A stretch of 64,000 nt of DNA. It comes from Moniliella sp. 'wahieum' (Eukaryota > Basidiomycota > Moniliellomycetes > Moniliellales > Moniliellaceae). The notes below the pieces were generated by a model. The model was not told the origin of the DNA. It was given only the letters and a program-made list of their open reading frames with translations, and made no database searches. Each line of letters begins with the position of its first letter. The stretch's first letter is position 1. The position numbers and the translations under genes are program-made. Shown here piece by piece: positions 1 to 12,815 of the stretch. The stretch is from the NCBI GenBank assembly GCA_003971905.1, contig RSEE01000056.1, positions 1-64,000 on the forward strand, read 5' to 3'.

Positions 1-1678
1 AAAGGAACGCGTGGCGCACGTTGAGTGCGCATTGGGCCGAGGCATAATCCAAATTGGACAACTCGGACAGTAAGCCAAAGCGGCTGAGGAAGTGGACGAG
101 GACGAAGACGAGGCAGGGGAAAGTGGTAAGTTGGCCATGCTCATGCCCACTGGCAAGGGGGACGCCGTTGCCGAGACAGCCCGCCCTGTCCGTTTCTCCG
201 CGCCAAGGGGGGGCGAACCCGAGGCGAAAGAGGGTAGCAGACATAGAGTTGCATAGCGGGGTGGTAAAGCGATACGACGAGGATGATGGCGTCGACGAGA
301 ACAATGGCAAAGTCAGCGCCTGCTGGACCACATAGACCAAAAACAATCGCCATTCGTCCATCATCACGCCCATCAAGCCTGCCACCGCACATGCGAGACC
401 AGTGAGGGCATAGATGCGCAACAGGTCCGGGTACAGAGTCGAAGTATCCTTGCGCACACCTGCAGTTCCTCCTCCGCCTCGGACCAGGGGAACGATCCGG
501 CAGAAAAGGGTACTTCATCTTGCATCGCAGCGGGAACGCTTTGCCACTGATCGGGAGAAAATGGTTCCGAGGGCGCGAGGTTAGCCAAACCAGGAGTACC
601 GCTCGTGCCCGTTTGCGCGTTGGAACCGGCAGCTTCGGAAGAGCGCCAAGACCAAAGTTTTTCCAAGGACCAAACGCCTGTCGAGGACGAGGAGGGAGGG
701 GCAACGGTGGAAAGGGGGGCAAACGAGGGGCTACCCGCGAGGGGGTGGCAGCAGAGGGCGGGAGAACGCCATTCAGCGTAGCCGAAGCTGAAGTAAAGGG
801 GGGTTGAGGTCCTGTGGGTACCAGACGGGATCCCGTGACATAAAGGGAGTTTGTTGCCGCGGTGCATGACCACGAGCCGCAAGGACAGGCAGGGCAGCAG
901 CGCGAATATCCAGTTTCCACGCTTGGGCAAACCGGTACAGAGCCCAATTCCACGCCAGCGAGGCCAGGCAGATGGTCACTACAATCCAATGGCGTTGGAG
1001 ACGGGACCAAGGGGTGTGGGTGCGCCCGATCCGTTTGAGGGAAGACCTACGGGACCGATGTCGGCGCGGGTGGCCACGAGTGGCCAAAGTCGTGTCGCCT
1101 GAGCTTCTGGGCATGGGGGAGGGGGTGGAATGTGGTATCAAGGCGGAGGCAAGCGAGACGGAACGCTGAGGAGTGCGCCGATCAGGAACGGTGTGAAGGC
1201 GATGATGGGAGCGCTTGGACGAATGCGCACGGGGGCGGCTGTGGGCACGGGAGGCAGGGCGCGATCGGTGCTGAGAGCCAGGTGTGGGCGGGGACGAGTC
1301 GGCCAAGGCAAAATCGTCCTCTGATGCACGGCGCGCGACGGGGTACACCAGGCGGGTGGAACGACGGGGAGGAAAGCGATGGGCACTGGTTGTGCTGGTG
1401 CCGCAGGGGGGCGGGAGCCAGGATCAGGCTCAGCCGCGTCCAAGGCGCCGTGGGGGCGGGATGTTGAGAGGGACAGCATGCGCTGGCGCTGCTCAGGGTC
1501 AACCAATGCGCCCGACCAGTCAAGAGAGACAGCGCGACGGGAGGCTGCCATGGAAGCGGACGTAGATGGGGGGGAAGCGCAGACGACTCGGCCGGCAGCA
1601 GTGTGGGCGGGACCAGGCGCGGGGCGAGAGAGGGGCCTTGTCGGGCGGGACGGCGGCGGGGCTGGGATGGATGGACAT
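1..1678 (-). CDS. Putative multi-pass membrane protein, unknown family, 3' end outside window
   Basis: Not recognised. Minus-strand coding signal runs through three alternating frames. The start is uncertain: ATG at 1678 (MSIHPSPAAVPPDK) follows a (CCA)n/CT tract like other starts here, and a second ATG lies at 1551 (MAASRRAVSLDW). The N-terminal part is Ser/Pro/Arg-rich and probably cytosolic. A hydrophobic stretch near 905-1000 reads WIVVTICLASLAWNWALY. A Ser/Pro linker follows (about 480-840), then a second hydrophobic block near 270-430 containing LLRIYALTGLACAVAGLMGV and WRLFLVYVVQQALTLPL. The last part (1-130, FPCLVFVLVHFLSRFGLL) is again hydrophobic and runs off the left edge. I infer at least three or four membrane segments. 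The frame changes fit the indel pattern seen across the window. Function unknown. Confidence 0.45.
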
Positions 1679-1699
1679 GCTCGGAGAAGCGTGAGGGCA

Positions 1700-4600
1700 G
1701 CTCACACCCGCCCATACACAGCTGCTGGCCCTGGATGGCGTGTGGGGAGGGGGGGAGGGGAGGTGGTGGTGGTGGAGGAGACGGCTTGGCAGGTGGAGGG
1801 GCAGGCAGGCGCACACGCTCCTCTGCGGCTGGGTGTGCGGTTGCTTTCCCGATCGAGCTAGGCGTGTAGGGGCACCGGTTGATTCCGGCGTGTGGGCGGC
1901 TTGGGGTTGGTTTCAGGGCGGGCAGGTGGGCGCTGGACAGGGCAGTGCGGCCCAGGAAAGGGACGACTGGGAGTGTACTCAGCACTCATTCATGCTCAGT
2001 GAGTACTCAGCGTACTCAGCGCAGCTGCAACTAGAGACGCTCGACTCAGCACAGATTAGGCGCTGGGTCCGCGTGCGGCTACGGTTACGCGTTACGCGTT
2101 CCGGCACTGAAGTACTGAACACTGACTGAACGTTGAACGGACTGACCAACGGGTGACGCGGGACAGCAACTCAAACGGGTGTGCCCAAGCCCAGCACCAT
2201 CCATCATCCATCATCCATCAGCGCCAGCTCGCTGCGCTCATGCGCTCATGATGGAACAGGCACCTGGCAAGTGTGAGCCACTCGGTCGCAGCACAGAGCC
2301 AACGCCCACCAGCGCCCAACACACACACCCTGCCGCTTGCATCTGTCCCGTCTGCTCGCACTCGACATGAATATGAATATTCCACTGCCCCTCCGCCCTC
2401 CGCTGCCTTCCTCGGCGGGCTGGGCAAGGGCATGCGCCTCATGCCAGAGGGCAGAGGCTGCGGTCACATGCCATGTCACCCACACGCCCAAGAGGAGCGC
2501 TGAGCGTGCTGACGCATGTCATCATCCTCATCATTCTATGCGCCCCGCGGCCAACGTGGCGGCGGCGTGGGAGAGGCGGATGTAATGATGTTTACGTCCG
2601 TGTTGCTAGCTCCGCCATCGATCATCGATCCTCGATCTGATCTCCCATCCATGCCGCGTGTCACCTGTCACATGCATCACAGGCCACACGCCACGCGTCA
2701 CGCGCCACGGGTCACATGCACACGAGCCCGCACAGCCCGCGCAGCGCGAGTTACAGCCTGGCACATGTTACAGCGACCAAGCCGCTTTGTACGCCTCAGG
2801 CCCTGAGCAGGGCCTGAGGTTACGACCGACTGACCCAGTTACATTAATGAGGAAAGCTTAGCGCAGAAAGCTAGTCGTACTGACCAACTGGCCGCGCCAG
2901 CACCGGCCAACACTATACACGTACTACCTTCAGGAAAGTAAAACCCTCACTAACACTAGTCCCGCCAGCTTCAGCCGCTCGTCACTAGCTACTAAAAGTC
3001 ACTGCTTCGCTACATGTACCCCACCTCGATTGCTTCGTTCGTCCGGCGCGGCACGTGGACGAGCGTGGGGTGGGTGGGGTGGGGTGGGGTGGGCCTGCGT
3101 TCGGTTCTTGGATCTTACGTGTTACAGCACCCCCCTTCCCCACAGCGCAACGTTGAAATTCAACTTGAACGTTCAACGCTCACTGTGAGCCCTTTTGCGG
3201 CGCGTTTTCATTCGCCCACTGTTCCTGCTCCAAGCTCCACGCCGAGCCCGTCCAACCCATACTGCCCACACCACCTCATCAAAAGTTCTTTGAGTCTTCC
3301 TCTTTGGCCTTATAGCCGCAGACAGTCGTCTGAGGTCGGAAGAGAAGGCTCCCCCTTTGGCTGGCACATCCCTATGCCCACTCTGCCATGCGTCATGTCA
3401 TGCTTTCCCCGCAATTGAAAGACTGCACGTATAACGGGTACCGCGGTTACGGGTATTCTCCCCAACTTGTCCTCCCCCAGGCCTCCCGACAACGGCCTCG
3501 CATGTCTCGATGTCATGGCTGCACGGCCAATGGAGCCCTGGGATGCCTGGACCATGCCCGCCCGTGCCAACGTGTGCGATAGGAACTGTATGCGATCGGA
3601 CTGCCTGGGGCCACGGAGAGGGGGGAGAAGACGAGCCCCCCAAACTGAGCCAGAGTCTCTTTCGCTTTGGTTCTCGCTATTGCCTGGTCCGGTTCCGTCC
3701 GAATGCATCCGATTCCGTCCATCTAGCTATGCAATACAGTGACGATTGCGTTTGACGGATGGATAGCCTTGCGAGCGCCACTCAATCTGAGTACTTATGC
3801 ATTCATGCCCAAGCGGCAGCTCCAAGACGTACTGTATGCCCCAGGCTGGAAAAGAGAGGTATGGAAGGGTTGGATTGGCCGCGCGTGTTCGGACTTACCA
3901 AACCGATAGGACATCCCTTCGTCATGCCCACCAGCGCAAAGACCCGTGGGATCAAATGCAAAAAAGGTGTGGATCCACCAGTCGCAGCTTCATTTCCTTT
4001 AGCGCCCACCTCTCCCCGCTATATAGTAGTTGACTGCGCTACTATAGGGAGGTAAGGAACATCGGGGCCGCTGGGAGTGAATTGGCCGAACCCCGATGGT
4101 GGTAAAAAGTGCTGGGGAGACACGGAGGTGATGGGTTCTTGCTCTGAATTAAGCACTGGCTGCGCGCGATAGAAGCAAAGTCATTTGTAGTTCCTGTCAT
4201 ATCAACGTAGGGAGTGATAGCCTTCCCTAGTCCCTTCCCTGTTACCACATTTTCTCGGGCAGGTGGTGCCCAGCTTCCTCACCACCTCAGGGCTGTTCCG
4301 TGTCCTTTCCTTCTGACCTCCTTCCTCATTCTCGAGCACTGCGACCGACCCGCAGCCACCGCTTCTGCAGACTACTTGTCAAAGAGTGTCCTTCCCTCTC
4401 GCGCCTCAGTGAGGCCTCAGTACTCAGTACCCACATCATTTGAATGTAATACTCTAGTTCACCCAGCTGGGGAACAGATACACCCCCGCAGGCACCGCAG
4501 CATTGTGGGCCTATCGCCTCTCTGGCTGTCTCTGCCAATGTATCCAACGCTGCACCAAGGCGGTCTATCCTTACCACCCATCGAATGCTACGTGGCGCGT

Positions 4601-4870
4601 GGGCCATCTTGTCTTGACGCAGCACTGGTGCCGTTCTCTGGCACCAAGCAAAAGGAGTTCTACGTCGTGGTATCATTTACCAACCATGCACAGGAATTTG
4701 AATGAATTCGATTGTTGCTCCTCGAGCTGCGGGATGGAGAGGAGGAAGCATCACAGGTTCAAAGCATCCTCCAGTCCATCTTCAAACTCCCAGAGAGAGG
4801 GGAGGAATGGGGTGCATGAGAATAACGCACATGAATCCCAATCCCAACACCAATACCGACACCAACATTG
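1700..4870. other. Long intergenic stretch with short repeats, no supported gene
   Basis: Open frames exist on both strands, but none shows a recognisable domain or keeps a coherent reading. The stretch holds a run of TACTCAG-type repeats (about 1975-2025), short CATCATCCAT repeats (2195-2225), GTCAC-rich repeats (2655-2720), an 11-bp-arm perfect hairpin at 2795-2818, and AACGTT/TTGAACG motifs (about 3150-3180). A short peptide near 3800-3860 (LQDVLYAPGW) faintly resembles the copia-type protease region, but nothing around it supports an element. Confidence 0.5.
2795..2818. repeat. Perfect inverted repeat, 11-bp arms with 2-nt centre
   Basis: CTCAGGCCCTG and CAGGGCCTGAG are exact reverse complements separated by AG. 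No gene ends close by, so this is more likely one of the AGGCC/CTGAG-core intergenic repeats than a terminator. Confidence 0.8.
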
Positions 4871-4872
4871 TC

Positions 4873-6164
<1,292 letters not shown>

Positions 6165-6172
6165 GATGGCAG

Positions 6173-6240
6173 CGGATTGGAGGTTATTGGGGGAGTTGGG
6201 ACGGGGGGAGGAGGGGGTGGTGGTGGTGGTGGATCAACGT
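6173..6240 (-). promoter_or_regulatory. Pyrimidine/CCA-rich 5' leader tract of PEP4
   Basis: On the coding strand this reads as (CCA)n followed by CCCCCTCC-type runs ending at the PEP4 start codon. Comparable tracts precede most genes in the window, so it is probably the core promoter or 5' UTR. No TATA box is evident here. Confidence 0.5.
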
Positions 6241-7741
6241 TGAACGTTGAACGTTCAGTGAACGTCAAGCAATTATCGGTACCCCAGCAAAGCGGGAGCA
6301 GGCGCTATCGAGGCCGCGTTGCGATGTAGATGCGCACACTAGGCGCTGTCCCATCGCCTCCCATCGCGCACGGCCCAGTTGGATGATCGATGATCTCGAT
6401 GATCGACGATCGCCGCCGCCCAACACTGGGCCACTGTAGAAGAGGGCGGAATGCAAGAGGTCACTTCCGCCGCTCGCATTCCGCCCGTGTCAAATGGCGA
6501 TTGCGGATGGTGGGCTGGGCAGCGGCCGCATATCTGCTAGCGACTGCGTAATAAGATCTAAGACCCTGACGCGTGATGCGGCGCCATCGACCGTCGGCTA
6601 TCGGCCATCGGCCCTGCGGCCAGGCGATGATCGATGGCGATCTAATCGGTTGCTGATCTGAACAACTTGGACGGCCCATTCTGGCGACGTAATGCAGCTG
6701 GCGATCCTACGGATCAGCTGCAAGGCAGCCTTCAAGCTTCAGGCCAGGAGTGACTAGTGAAGCTTGAAGCTAGCTTGAAGGCAAAGGGGAGCCACAAGTC
6801 TTCAAACAGCGTCGGAAGGGAAGGAGACAGGAGAGAGAAGAGGGAGATGGAGTGAGCAGGGGGTGCACAGCCGACGGCCGAAGGGCCATGCAGGGGAACC
6901 CTAGCACTACCCTCCAGCACATAATGCAATGGTCACCGGTCACCGGTCACGGTCACCCTCTCAGCCTGCTGAGCCTGGGCGCGTGTCCAATGAACGACAT
7001 CGATTGATCAATGGTGGTACAACGAAACAAGACAGCGTTTTGCAGCCTGGAGCTGGAATATTGTTGAGCGTCTGGGCAAGCCAGACCAGGGTCAAGCTTC
7101 AAGCTTTAAAAGCTTCAAAAGCTTCAAGCTTCAAGGCCGAGTGAGTGGCAAGCCAAAGTGCCAAGCAGCAAGAGCTAAGTGGAAGCTGGCGGTGCACGCA
7201 GCGTGGGACAGAATACATTTTAGGTTGTGGACCTACGGCCTTCCTCGGAACTTGGGTGGTGGGCGAGGGCAGAGTGTCTGGAGGCGGCGTGGGCTCTGTG
7301 GCAGGCTGTGGCTGTGGCTCGGCTGCTGGACCTGCGGTGCCTGCTGCCCCACCTGGCCTGCGCTAGTGACCAGCGTGAGCAGTGTGCTTGCGAAGCTAGT
7401 GACTATGACTCGTGACTCGCGTGACGCGTGACTGGACGAGTGACAGTGGCTACTAAGTACTAAGAGGAGATGGTGGGGGCACTGCAGGAGGGAAGCGATG
7501 AATCAGGGGTGACCGGTGACTCCACCGGCGACCGGTGACATCACATGACCCGCCATGCCCGGCCGCAAGCCTCGGGCCTGAGCCTGAGTTACTGCGTTAC
7601 TCAGTACTCCGTGTACTCACTCGGATGATTGGAAGCTCTGAGCGGCTGAGCGCTTGAGCGCAGGGACGACAGACCCTTCCGCACCAGTCTCCGTGCAAGC
7701 CAGCTGTGGCGCTCCTTTGGCTCACACTTGGCCAGCACATC

Positions 7742-7846
7742 GTCCCACTTCCACTTCCACTTCCACTCTCCCTCTCTCCCTCTCACTCCCTCTCCCTCTC
7801 CCTCTCCACCCCCACCCCCACCCCCACCCCCACCCCCACTCCGGAC
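7742..7846 (+). promoter_or_regulatory. Long CT-rich and (CCCCCA)n tract before the methyltransferase gene
   Basis: About 100 nt of almost pure pyrimidine: CTTCCA repeats, then CTCCCT repeats, then CACCCC repeats. It ends some 20 nt before the ATG at 7867. It is the clearest example of the polypyrimidine 5' leader shared by genes here. Confidence 0.6.
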
Positions 7847-7866
7847 GATGCGACGGTGGTGAGCAT

Positions 7867-10166
7867 GAGCGGCCAGCGCGTCTCCCCCCCGTCGAGCCGC
7901 CCCGCGGCCCTCCGCACCCGCGCCCACACCAGATCCAGCTGCCCCCTCCGCCCCCCTCCGCCTTGGCTGTGTCTGCGCCCGCCTCCGCGGGCCAGCCACC
8001 GCCCCATCCTCTCCCACCCGCTCCTGCCGCCTTCCACCTCCGTCTCCCCCGCTGGCTCCCCGCCCCATACCCCACCCGCAGCGTTCCCCTCCACACACGC
8101 ATCAGTATCTTCCGCCGCCGCCCAGCGCGCTCCTACCCAATCGTCCCCACGAGTCCGAGGTAGACTACTTTTCCCTTCCACAGTTGAGTCCTACCGTCTC
8201 CACGGGCTCCAGCTCGGGCTCGGCCGCCCCATTCGACGCAGGCCCAAGCGGACTTGCGCTTTGTCCGGCCCCTCACCCTCAATTCCAACCAGCTCGGCCA
8301 ATTGGCCCAACGAGCGGCCTCGCGCAACCTCAGCCTCTCCACTTCGCTCTCCCCTTCCCATCTCCCTGCTTCCCCCACATCACTCTGGCCCACCGCCCGG
8401 GCCGGACAGCCACGCACCTGGCCTCAGTCCCTGTCGCCAGAAATGGACCGCTCGCGGCCCTCGTCCGCTCGCTCCTTGACCGCAAGGACGCCTAGTCGGA
8501 GTACCCTCTCGTCCACGTCGGTCCCAGGACCATCCACAACCGGTGGGCCCCGGGGGACATTCTTCGGTTAATAATCCTTCTTTCCCCCCTGCCGATACGG
8601 CGTCCCAGTCGTCCAAGCCACCACATAGCCCCTCCGATGCCCGAGACTCCAATTACATCTCGGTCTCTTCCCCCGCCGCCTCACTCGGATCCAGAGTTCG
8701 TCTCGGCGAGTATACCGAGACTGGCACCAACCTTTCCACCTCTCCCGCCGGGGTGGCGCGAGATGGTGCTCTGACCTCTGCTGGAGAAGCGGCGGATACC
8801 CTCGGTGCCCCGCCCGCGTTCTTTCAAGATGCCCCAGGTCTGCATGGGCTCGGCGGCGGGACCCAATTTGGTGCAGCTGTACGCAAAAAAGTGGGCCGAC
8901 ACACTCGATTTGTTGATTCAGGAGGTGCCCTGCCACCACGCGATCCAAGGCAGATCGTACAGGTGGCTGAGTATGGTGCGGTCAATGGAAGGGGCTATCC
9001 TTTGATTCAAGTCATCATCACCCGCCTGGCGGAAGCGATGGTAGAGCGCACACGCACTTCTTCCTCGTCCCCTGGTCGCCCACACGTTCCTGATGGTGAT
9101 GGTGCCACCGAGTTTTGGGTGATGCACTGCGATGCTCCCGGAACCGACTTTCGCGGATTGATGGCCGCGCTGGAAACCGATCCCGACTCTTATTTAGCCC
9201 CTGGGGGGCTGCGCGAACTCGTGGAGTCTCTTCTGATGGTGTTTACCACTCCTTTACGACCGGCCATTTGGAGCATGTGTAGCTCCCAGGTCAAGTATCG
9301 ACTTTGGTGATCCATCATGGACCTCCATTGGGGGCACAACCTCCATGGTCCGCCCCCGCCTCGGACCGAGCCAACACTGCCATTGCTGATACAGAGCTCA
9401 CCCAGTTCCTTCGGGCCCGGGCGACCGAGTTGAGGCCTGGGGCTCATTTGGTGGTCGCCTACATTGCCCGGGGCGAAACTCGTTCGCGTCCAACGTCCGT
9501 CTCCAGGCGGCGCCATACCGACACTCCAGGTCCGGACCACCTTGATCGCTCAGGATCAACGTCGGATGTATGGGCCGTCCTGGGCGAACTGCTGGGCCCG
9601 AGCATTCAACGGCTCGTGTCGTGCGGTATGCTCCAAGCTGACGTGGCACGCTATATGCTCACCCTTCCGCTGTATCCCCGCACCACAGCTCAGTCGGTTG
9701 CCACGCTGCGGGCTCAGAAGGACTTGTGGAAGGTTGATTGGGCTTGTGGGCTGGGCGACTACCCCAATGAGTCGGTTCCCTGCTCCAACTCCACCGATAC
9801 CCCTGCCCCAGAGTCCTCTGTACCCTCGTGCGATCCCTCGGCATGCGACTCGGCCTCGTTCGTCCAACCGCCTCGCCCCGTAAGCGATCCAGAACCGTTG
9901 CGCCTGCCCCACCCAGCCTGGGTCTCCTATAACGCGGGTGCACTATCGCGGGTGGCGTATTCGGAGCATGTCATTGCCCTGATCAAAAACCTTTACGAGG
10001 CGCATTGGCGCAAACTGCTAGTCGCGTGGACGACCTGAGCAAGGGCGCAGTGGCCTTCACCCTCGATTCGATTTATGATGTTCTGCAAACCCGCCTCGAC
10101 TCGCCCGATGTACCGCTGCACCGAATCGAGTTTGAGATCTGCATCTACCTCCTCCGACGCAGGTGA
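7867..10166 (+). CDS. SABATH-type SAM-dependent carboxyl methyltransferase with long Ser/Pro-rich N-terminus
   Basis: The SABATH family (Methyltransf_7) methylates carboxyl or ring-nitrogen groups of small molecules using S-adenosylmethionine. Residues 1 to about 330 (7867-8850) are Ser/Pro/Thr-rich low complexity. The catalytic part then reads, across frames: LVQLYAKKWADTLDLLI (8870-8925), the SAM-binding motif VQVAEYGAVNGRGYPLIQVI (about 8957-9015), EFWVMHCDAPGTDFRGLMAAL with TDPDSYL (9110-9200), a GVYHSFTT segment (9235-9265), and FLRARATELRPGAHLVVAYIARG (9404-9472). It continues with LLGPSIQRLVSCGMLQADVARYMLTLPLYPR (9586-9678), YSEHVIALIKNLYEAHW (9958-10010) and a C-terminus ending ICIYLLRRR with TGA at 10164. 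Block order and spacing match SABATH enzymes. At least four frame changes interrupt it. The substrate cannot be inferred. The start at 7867 (MSGQRVSPPSS) is chosen because it follows the pyrimidine leader. Confidence 0.72.
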
Positions 10167-11775
10167 GGGCGGCGCCGATCTAGCATCCCTGGGCTGATCT
10201 ACCTTTCTTTTCGGCTGGTGCTGGCCGCTCGCCTCTGCCTGCGTACACTTGACCCTTCACGCCTCCATTCCTTTTTTTTACTACGATTCTGCCTTTGTGG
10301 GCTTGGCCTCGTCGTGATCTCTTACTGGGGAGACTGCACTTTGTCACCGATTCTTCCGGTTTTGATTTCCCCTCGTCATGACTTTTCGCAGCGCATATGT
10401 GTTTCCTTGCGCCCAATCACTTTCCGCTCACTTGCCCGCTCTTTTTTCCCTGCTTCCCCCTCTCTACTCTCTGGTTACTAGGTTACTCTCCACCCTTTTT
10501 CTCCTCCCTTCCATCGCCATTCAGCGCGACGCTGTCCTCTTGTCCTCTTTTGGCTCTCTGTTCTTGGTCACACTCTCTTGCCGATATGGGCTTCTCGCTT
10601 CGACTTCTTCTCAGCTTGCTGTCTCTGGTACCTGTTGGTCATTGTTATGGATGTCTTGCTACTGCCAGCAGGGATCGATTGGCACAGCACATAATGCACC
10701 GGCGACGGCGAAGCGCAACTGATATGCGGTTGTAGGGATTTCGCCCTGACACCCCCCCCCCCCCACCTCTACCCTCTGGGGCTGGCCGTCAATGGCATGA
10801 TGGCAGGGGGTCTCGCGGGTCAAGGATGCAGATGGGAAAGGTGACGAGATATTCCTGCATTGAGAAGTGATGGGTTTGGCATCGCCTTTCCGGGCGAGTG
10901 CAAGCCGTAGGAGCAGCCTCAAGAAAGTGCAACACGCCGGTGGTGGTACTGAGTGCTAGACTGCAGCTGGAGGAAACGCTATGGGCAGCACGAGAGATGA
11001 GCTTCAAGACGTGCAAGAAGGCAGGGCGGTCAGCCACAAGTCCTTCAAGCAAGATGAAGGGAAGAAGACAAGAGCCAAGCAAGCAAGTCGGAACAGACAA
11101 AGGGGTGGCGCAGACCACGCAAGGGGCGAATCACCCGAACCAGCGAGCATCACCGATCCATTGGAGAGAGTGCAGGTGAACCCTAGCACTACCTCTAGCC
11201 TGAGTAGATGGATGCGATGGGATGGTCGAGCGTCAAGCAGATTTGAGGCAACACAGCAATAAGATAGTGTCGAATTGGGGAAACCAGCATTTTCACAATT
11301 GCACGCATCCGATTTGATCGATTCGAAGCAAGGGAAAATATGCTCTACTTGGCTGCTCCTGCTGTTCCCTCGGCCACCTGGCCGGCCGCGCTGTTGACAC
11401 CATCAGCCAACCATCAGACCAAGCTAGTCCGGTGCGGCTGCATCGCTTTTGCCATGCCACTCCCCCGCCTCTTCGTTTGCCGCCCCCCCTTCTCCTTCTC
11501 TCCCGCCCCGCCACCACATCTCACCCGCCTCCTGCGATCTTCCCGACGCTAAGCTGCCACTGGCAACTTCAACTTCTCCCACCCTTGCCGAAGAGCAAGC
11601 ATGTTTAGGTCATGGCGATGACGACCTTGCTCGGGTCGAGGAACGCGAGCATCACGTCATCTCCATTTGCACGCTCGGGATCCCACCCCACCCTTCTCCC
11701 CAACGTCAGCGTCGTGCCGTGGGCAGGCCCCGTCTTCATGGTATCATCAAACTCCCACCGGCTCGTCCGCGGGCA
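10167..11775. other. Intergenic region, no supported gene
   Basis: It begins with a T/C-rich stretch (10200-10620) that probably includes the methyltransferase 3' UTR. A C13 homopolymer lies at about 10752-10764. A CT-rich stretch at 11480-11530 resembles the 5' leaders of other genes and may be the promoter of the YAK1-like fragment. Open frames here have no recognisable content. Confidence 0.4.
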
Positions 11776-12815
11776 TGTCAGAGACGATACTCGATCGGGT
11801 GCAAGCCCTCCGCCTAGCACCTGAAAGTCCGGGCTACCCGTTATCTGATATGACCGAACCCGGCTCTACGATTTGGCTGGATTGGTGCGCGGATGCCGCC
11901 CGCAGGGAACGATGGCAGCACTCGTATGTTTCGACCCGCTTCCCCCTCAGTAGCGACCCAGACGCCTCTAGCTCATGAGGCAGCCCCTGTGCTTGCGAAC
12001 CGGATCCCTCGGTTGGGCTCGAATGGTGCAATTGCCAGCATGAGAGCAACCGAGGATGCATCTCTCCGCTAACGCCTCACTCTGTTGAGCATGGACGGTG
12101 GAACTCCTCTGCCAAACAAAGATCGATGTGCTCTGGCAGGATGCAACACTACCATGTCTGTATCGGGATGGGGATCGATGGTCAAACCATGCGGCCTTTC
12201 GTTTCGGAAACCAGCGTTGGTGGAAGGGAGCCACCGCCATACCAAAATGCTGATGGGGTTTTTCTCGGGCCAGTAACTGCTTTCGTCCAGTAAAGCTGTG
12301 GCAAGGACCTTGCCCTGTGTTGAACCGGCGATGAAGGGTGTGGGTCGCCTGTTAGATCCGACCCCATTTCCTTCTCTTCGGCCCTTCTCTGTCGATCCGA
12401 AACGCACCCCTCCTGGGCCAAGTCATCCCCCCATCAAGGCATAACCGCCTATCTCACCACACGTACCACTTGTAAACCCGGATGGTTTTTATATGATTTC
12501 CTTTTCAACCGCGAAATGTCTTAACCCGGTCTTCTACCCCACGACATAATCGCTCTCGAGACAACAGAACACATGACCTCATCCTTTGGACGCATGGGTG
12601 CATCCAGCCCATGCTTTGGCCCCTGACACGAGGCCATGCGCAATGTACGATAAGATCGGCTGGCGGCTATGGGGAGCAAGATCGGGAAACACCTGATGGT
12701 TCGGATAAGTTGGAGCCTGGTCCACGACCAAGTACCTCATCTGTCCATGCTTGGTGCCGGAACATTTGGACAGGTGGTGTCTGCGGGTCAGCTGGGGAAC
12801 AAACGCGCATCCTGC
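11776..12815 (+). pseudogene. YAK1/DYRK-like kinase N-terminal fragment ending at the glycine loop (tentative)
   Basis: Three frames on the plus strand give a plausible chain. The first block, 11776-11976, starts MSETILDRVQALRLAPESP. The second, about 11960-12070, contains NRIPRLGSNGAIASMRATEDA. The third, near 12505-12600, contains PRNVLTRSSTPRHN then DNRTHDLIL, which resembles the NPRRVLTKPSK...DNEDSDYIL segment that precedes the kinase domain in fungal Yak1. The last, 12720-12785, has a perfect ATP-binding glycine loop, LGAGTFGQVV, preceded in another frame by KYLI. After about 12815 nothing resembles a kinase: no VAVK, HRD or DFG motif in any frame. It could be a truncated copy, an internal deletion, or a chance glycine loop. 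The ATG and the right boundary are guesses. Confidence 0.35.

Larger units (their letters stand above)
6165..7866. other. Intergenic region between PEP4 and the SABATH methyltransferase
   Basis: The two genes diverge, so this holds both promoters. Besides the two pyrimidine tracts it carries repeat clusters: AACGTT repeats at 6238-6265, GATCGATGATC-type repeats at 6378-6412, AAGCTTGAAGC-type repeats at 6730-6780 and 7085-7135, and GGTCACC/GGTGACC-core repeats at 6928-6958 and 7509-7545. No gene is supported. Confidence 0.55.

Noticed and set aside
3760-4030. Peptide LQDVLYAPGW as a possible copia remnant
   Set aside because: Only about ten residues match a loose copia protease-region pattern. 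No integrase, RT or LTR remnants lie nearby.
4214-4705. 163-codon plus-strand open frame near PEP4, with an overlapping minus-strand frame
   Set aside because: No recognisable motif. Both strands open equally; composition is ordinary intergenic.
7742-7846. Pyrimidine tract as a coding repeat (Pro/Thr/Leu-rich ORF)
   Set aside because: Open in frame but simple-sequence. Its position before the ATG and its recurrence before other genes point to a leader, not a peptide.
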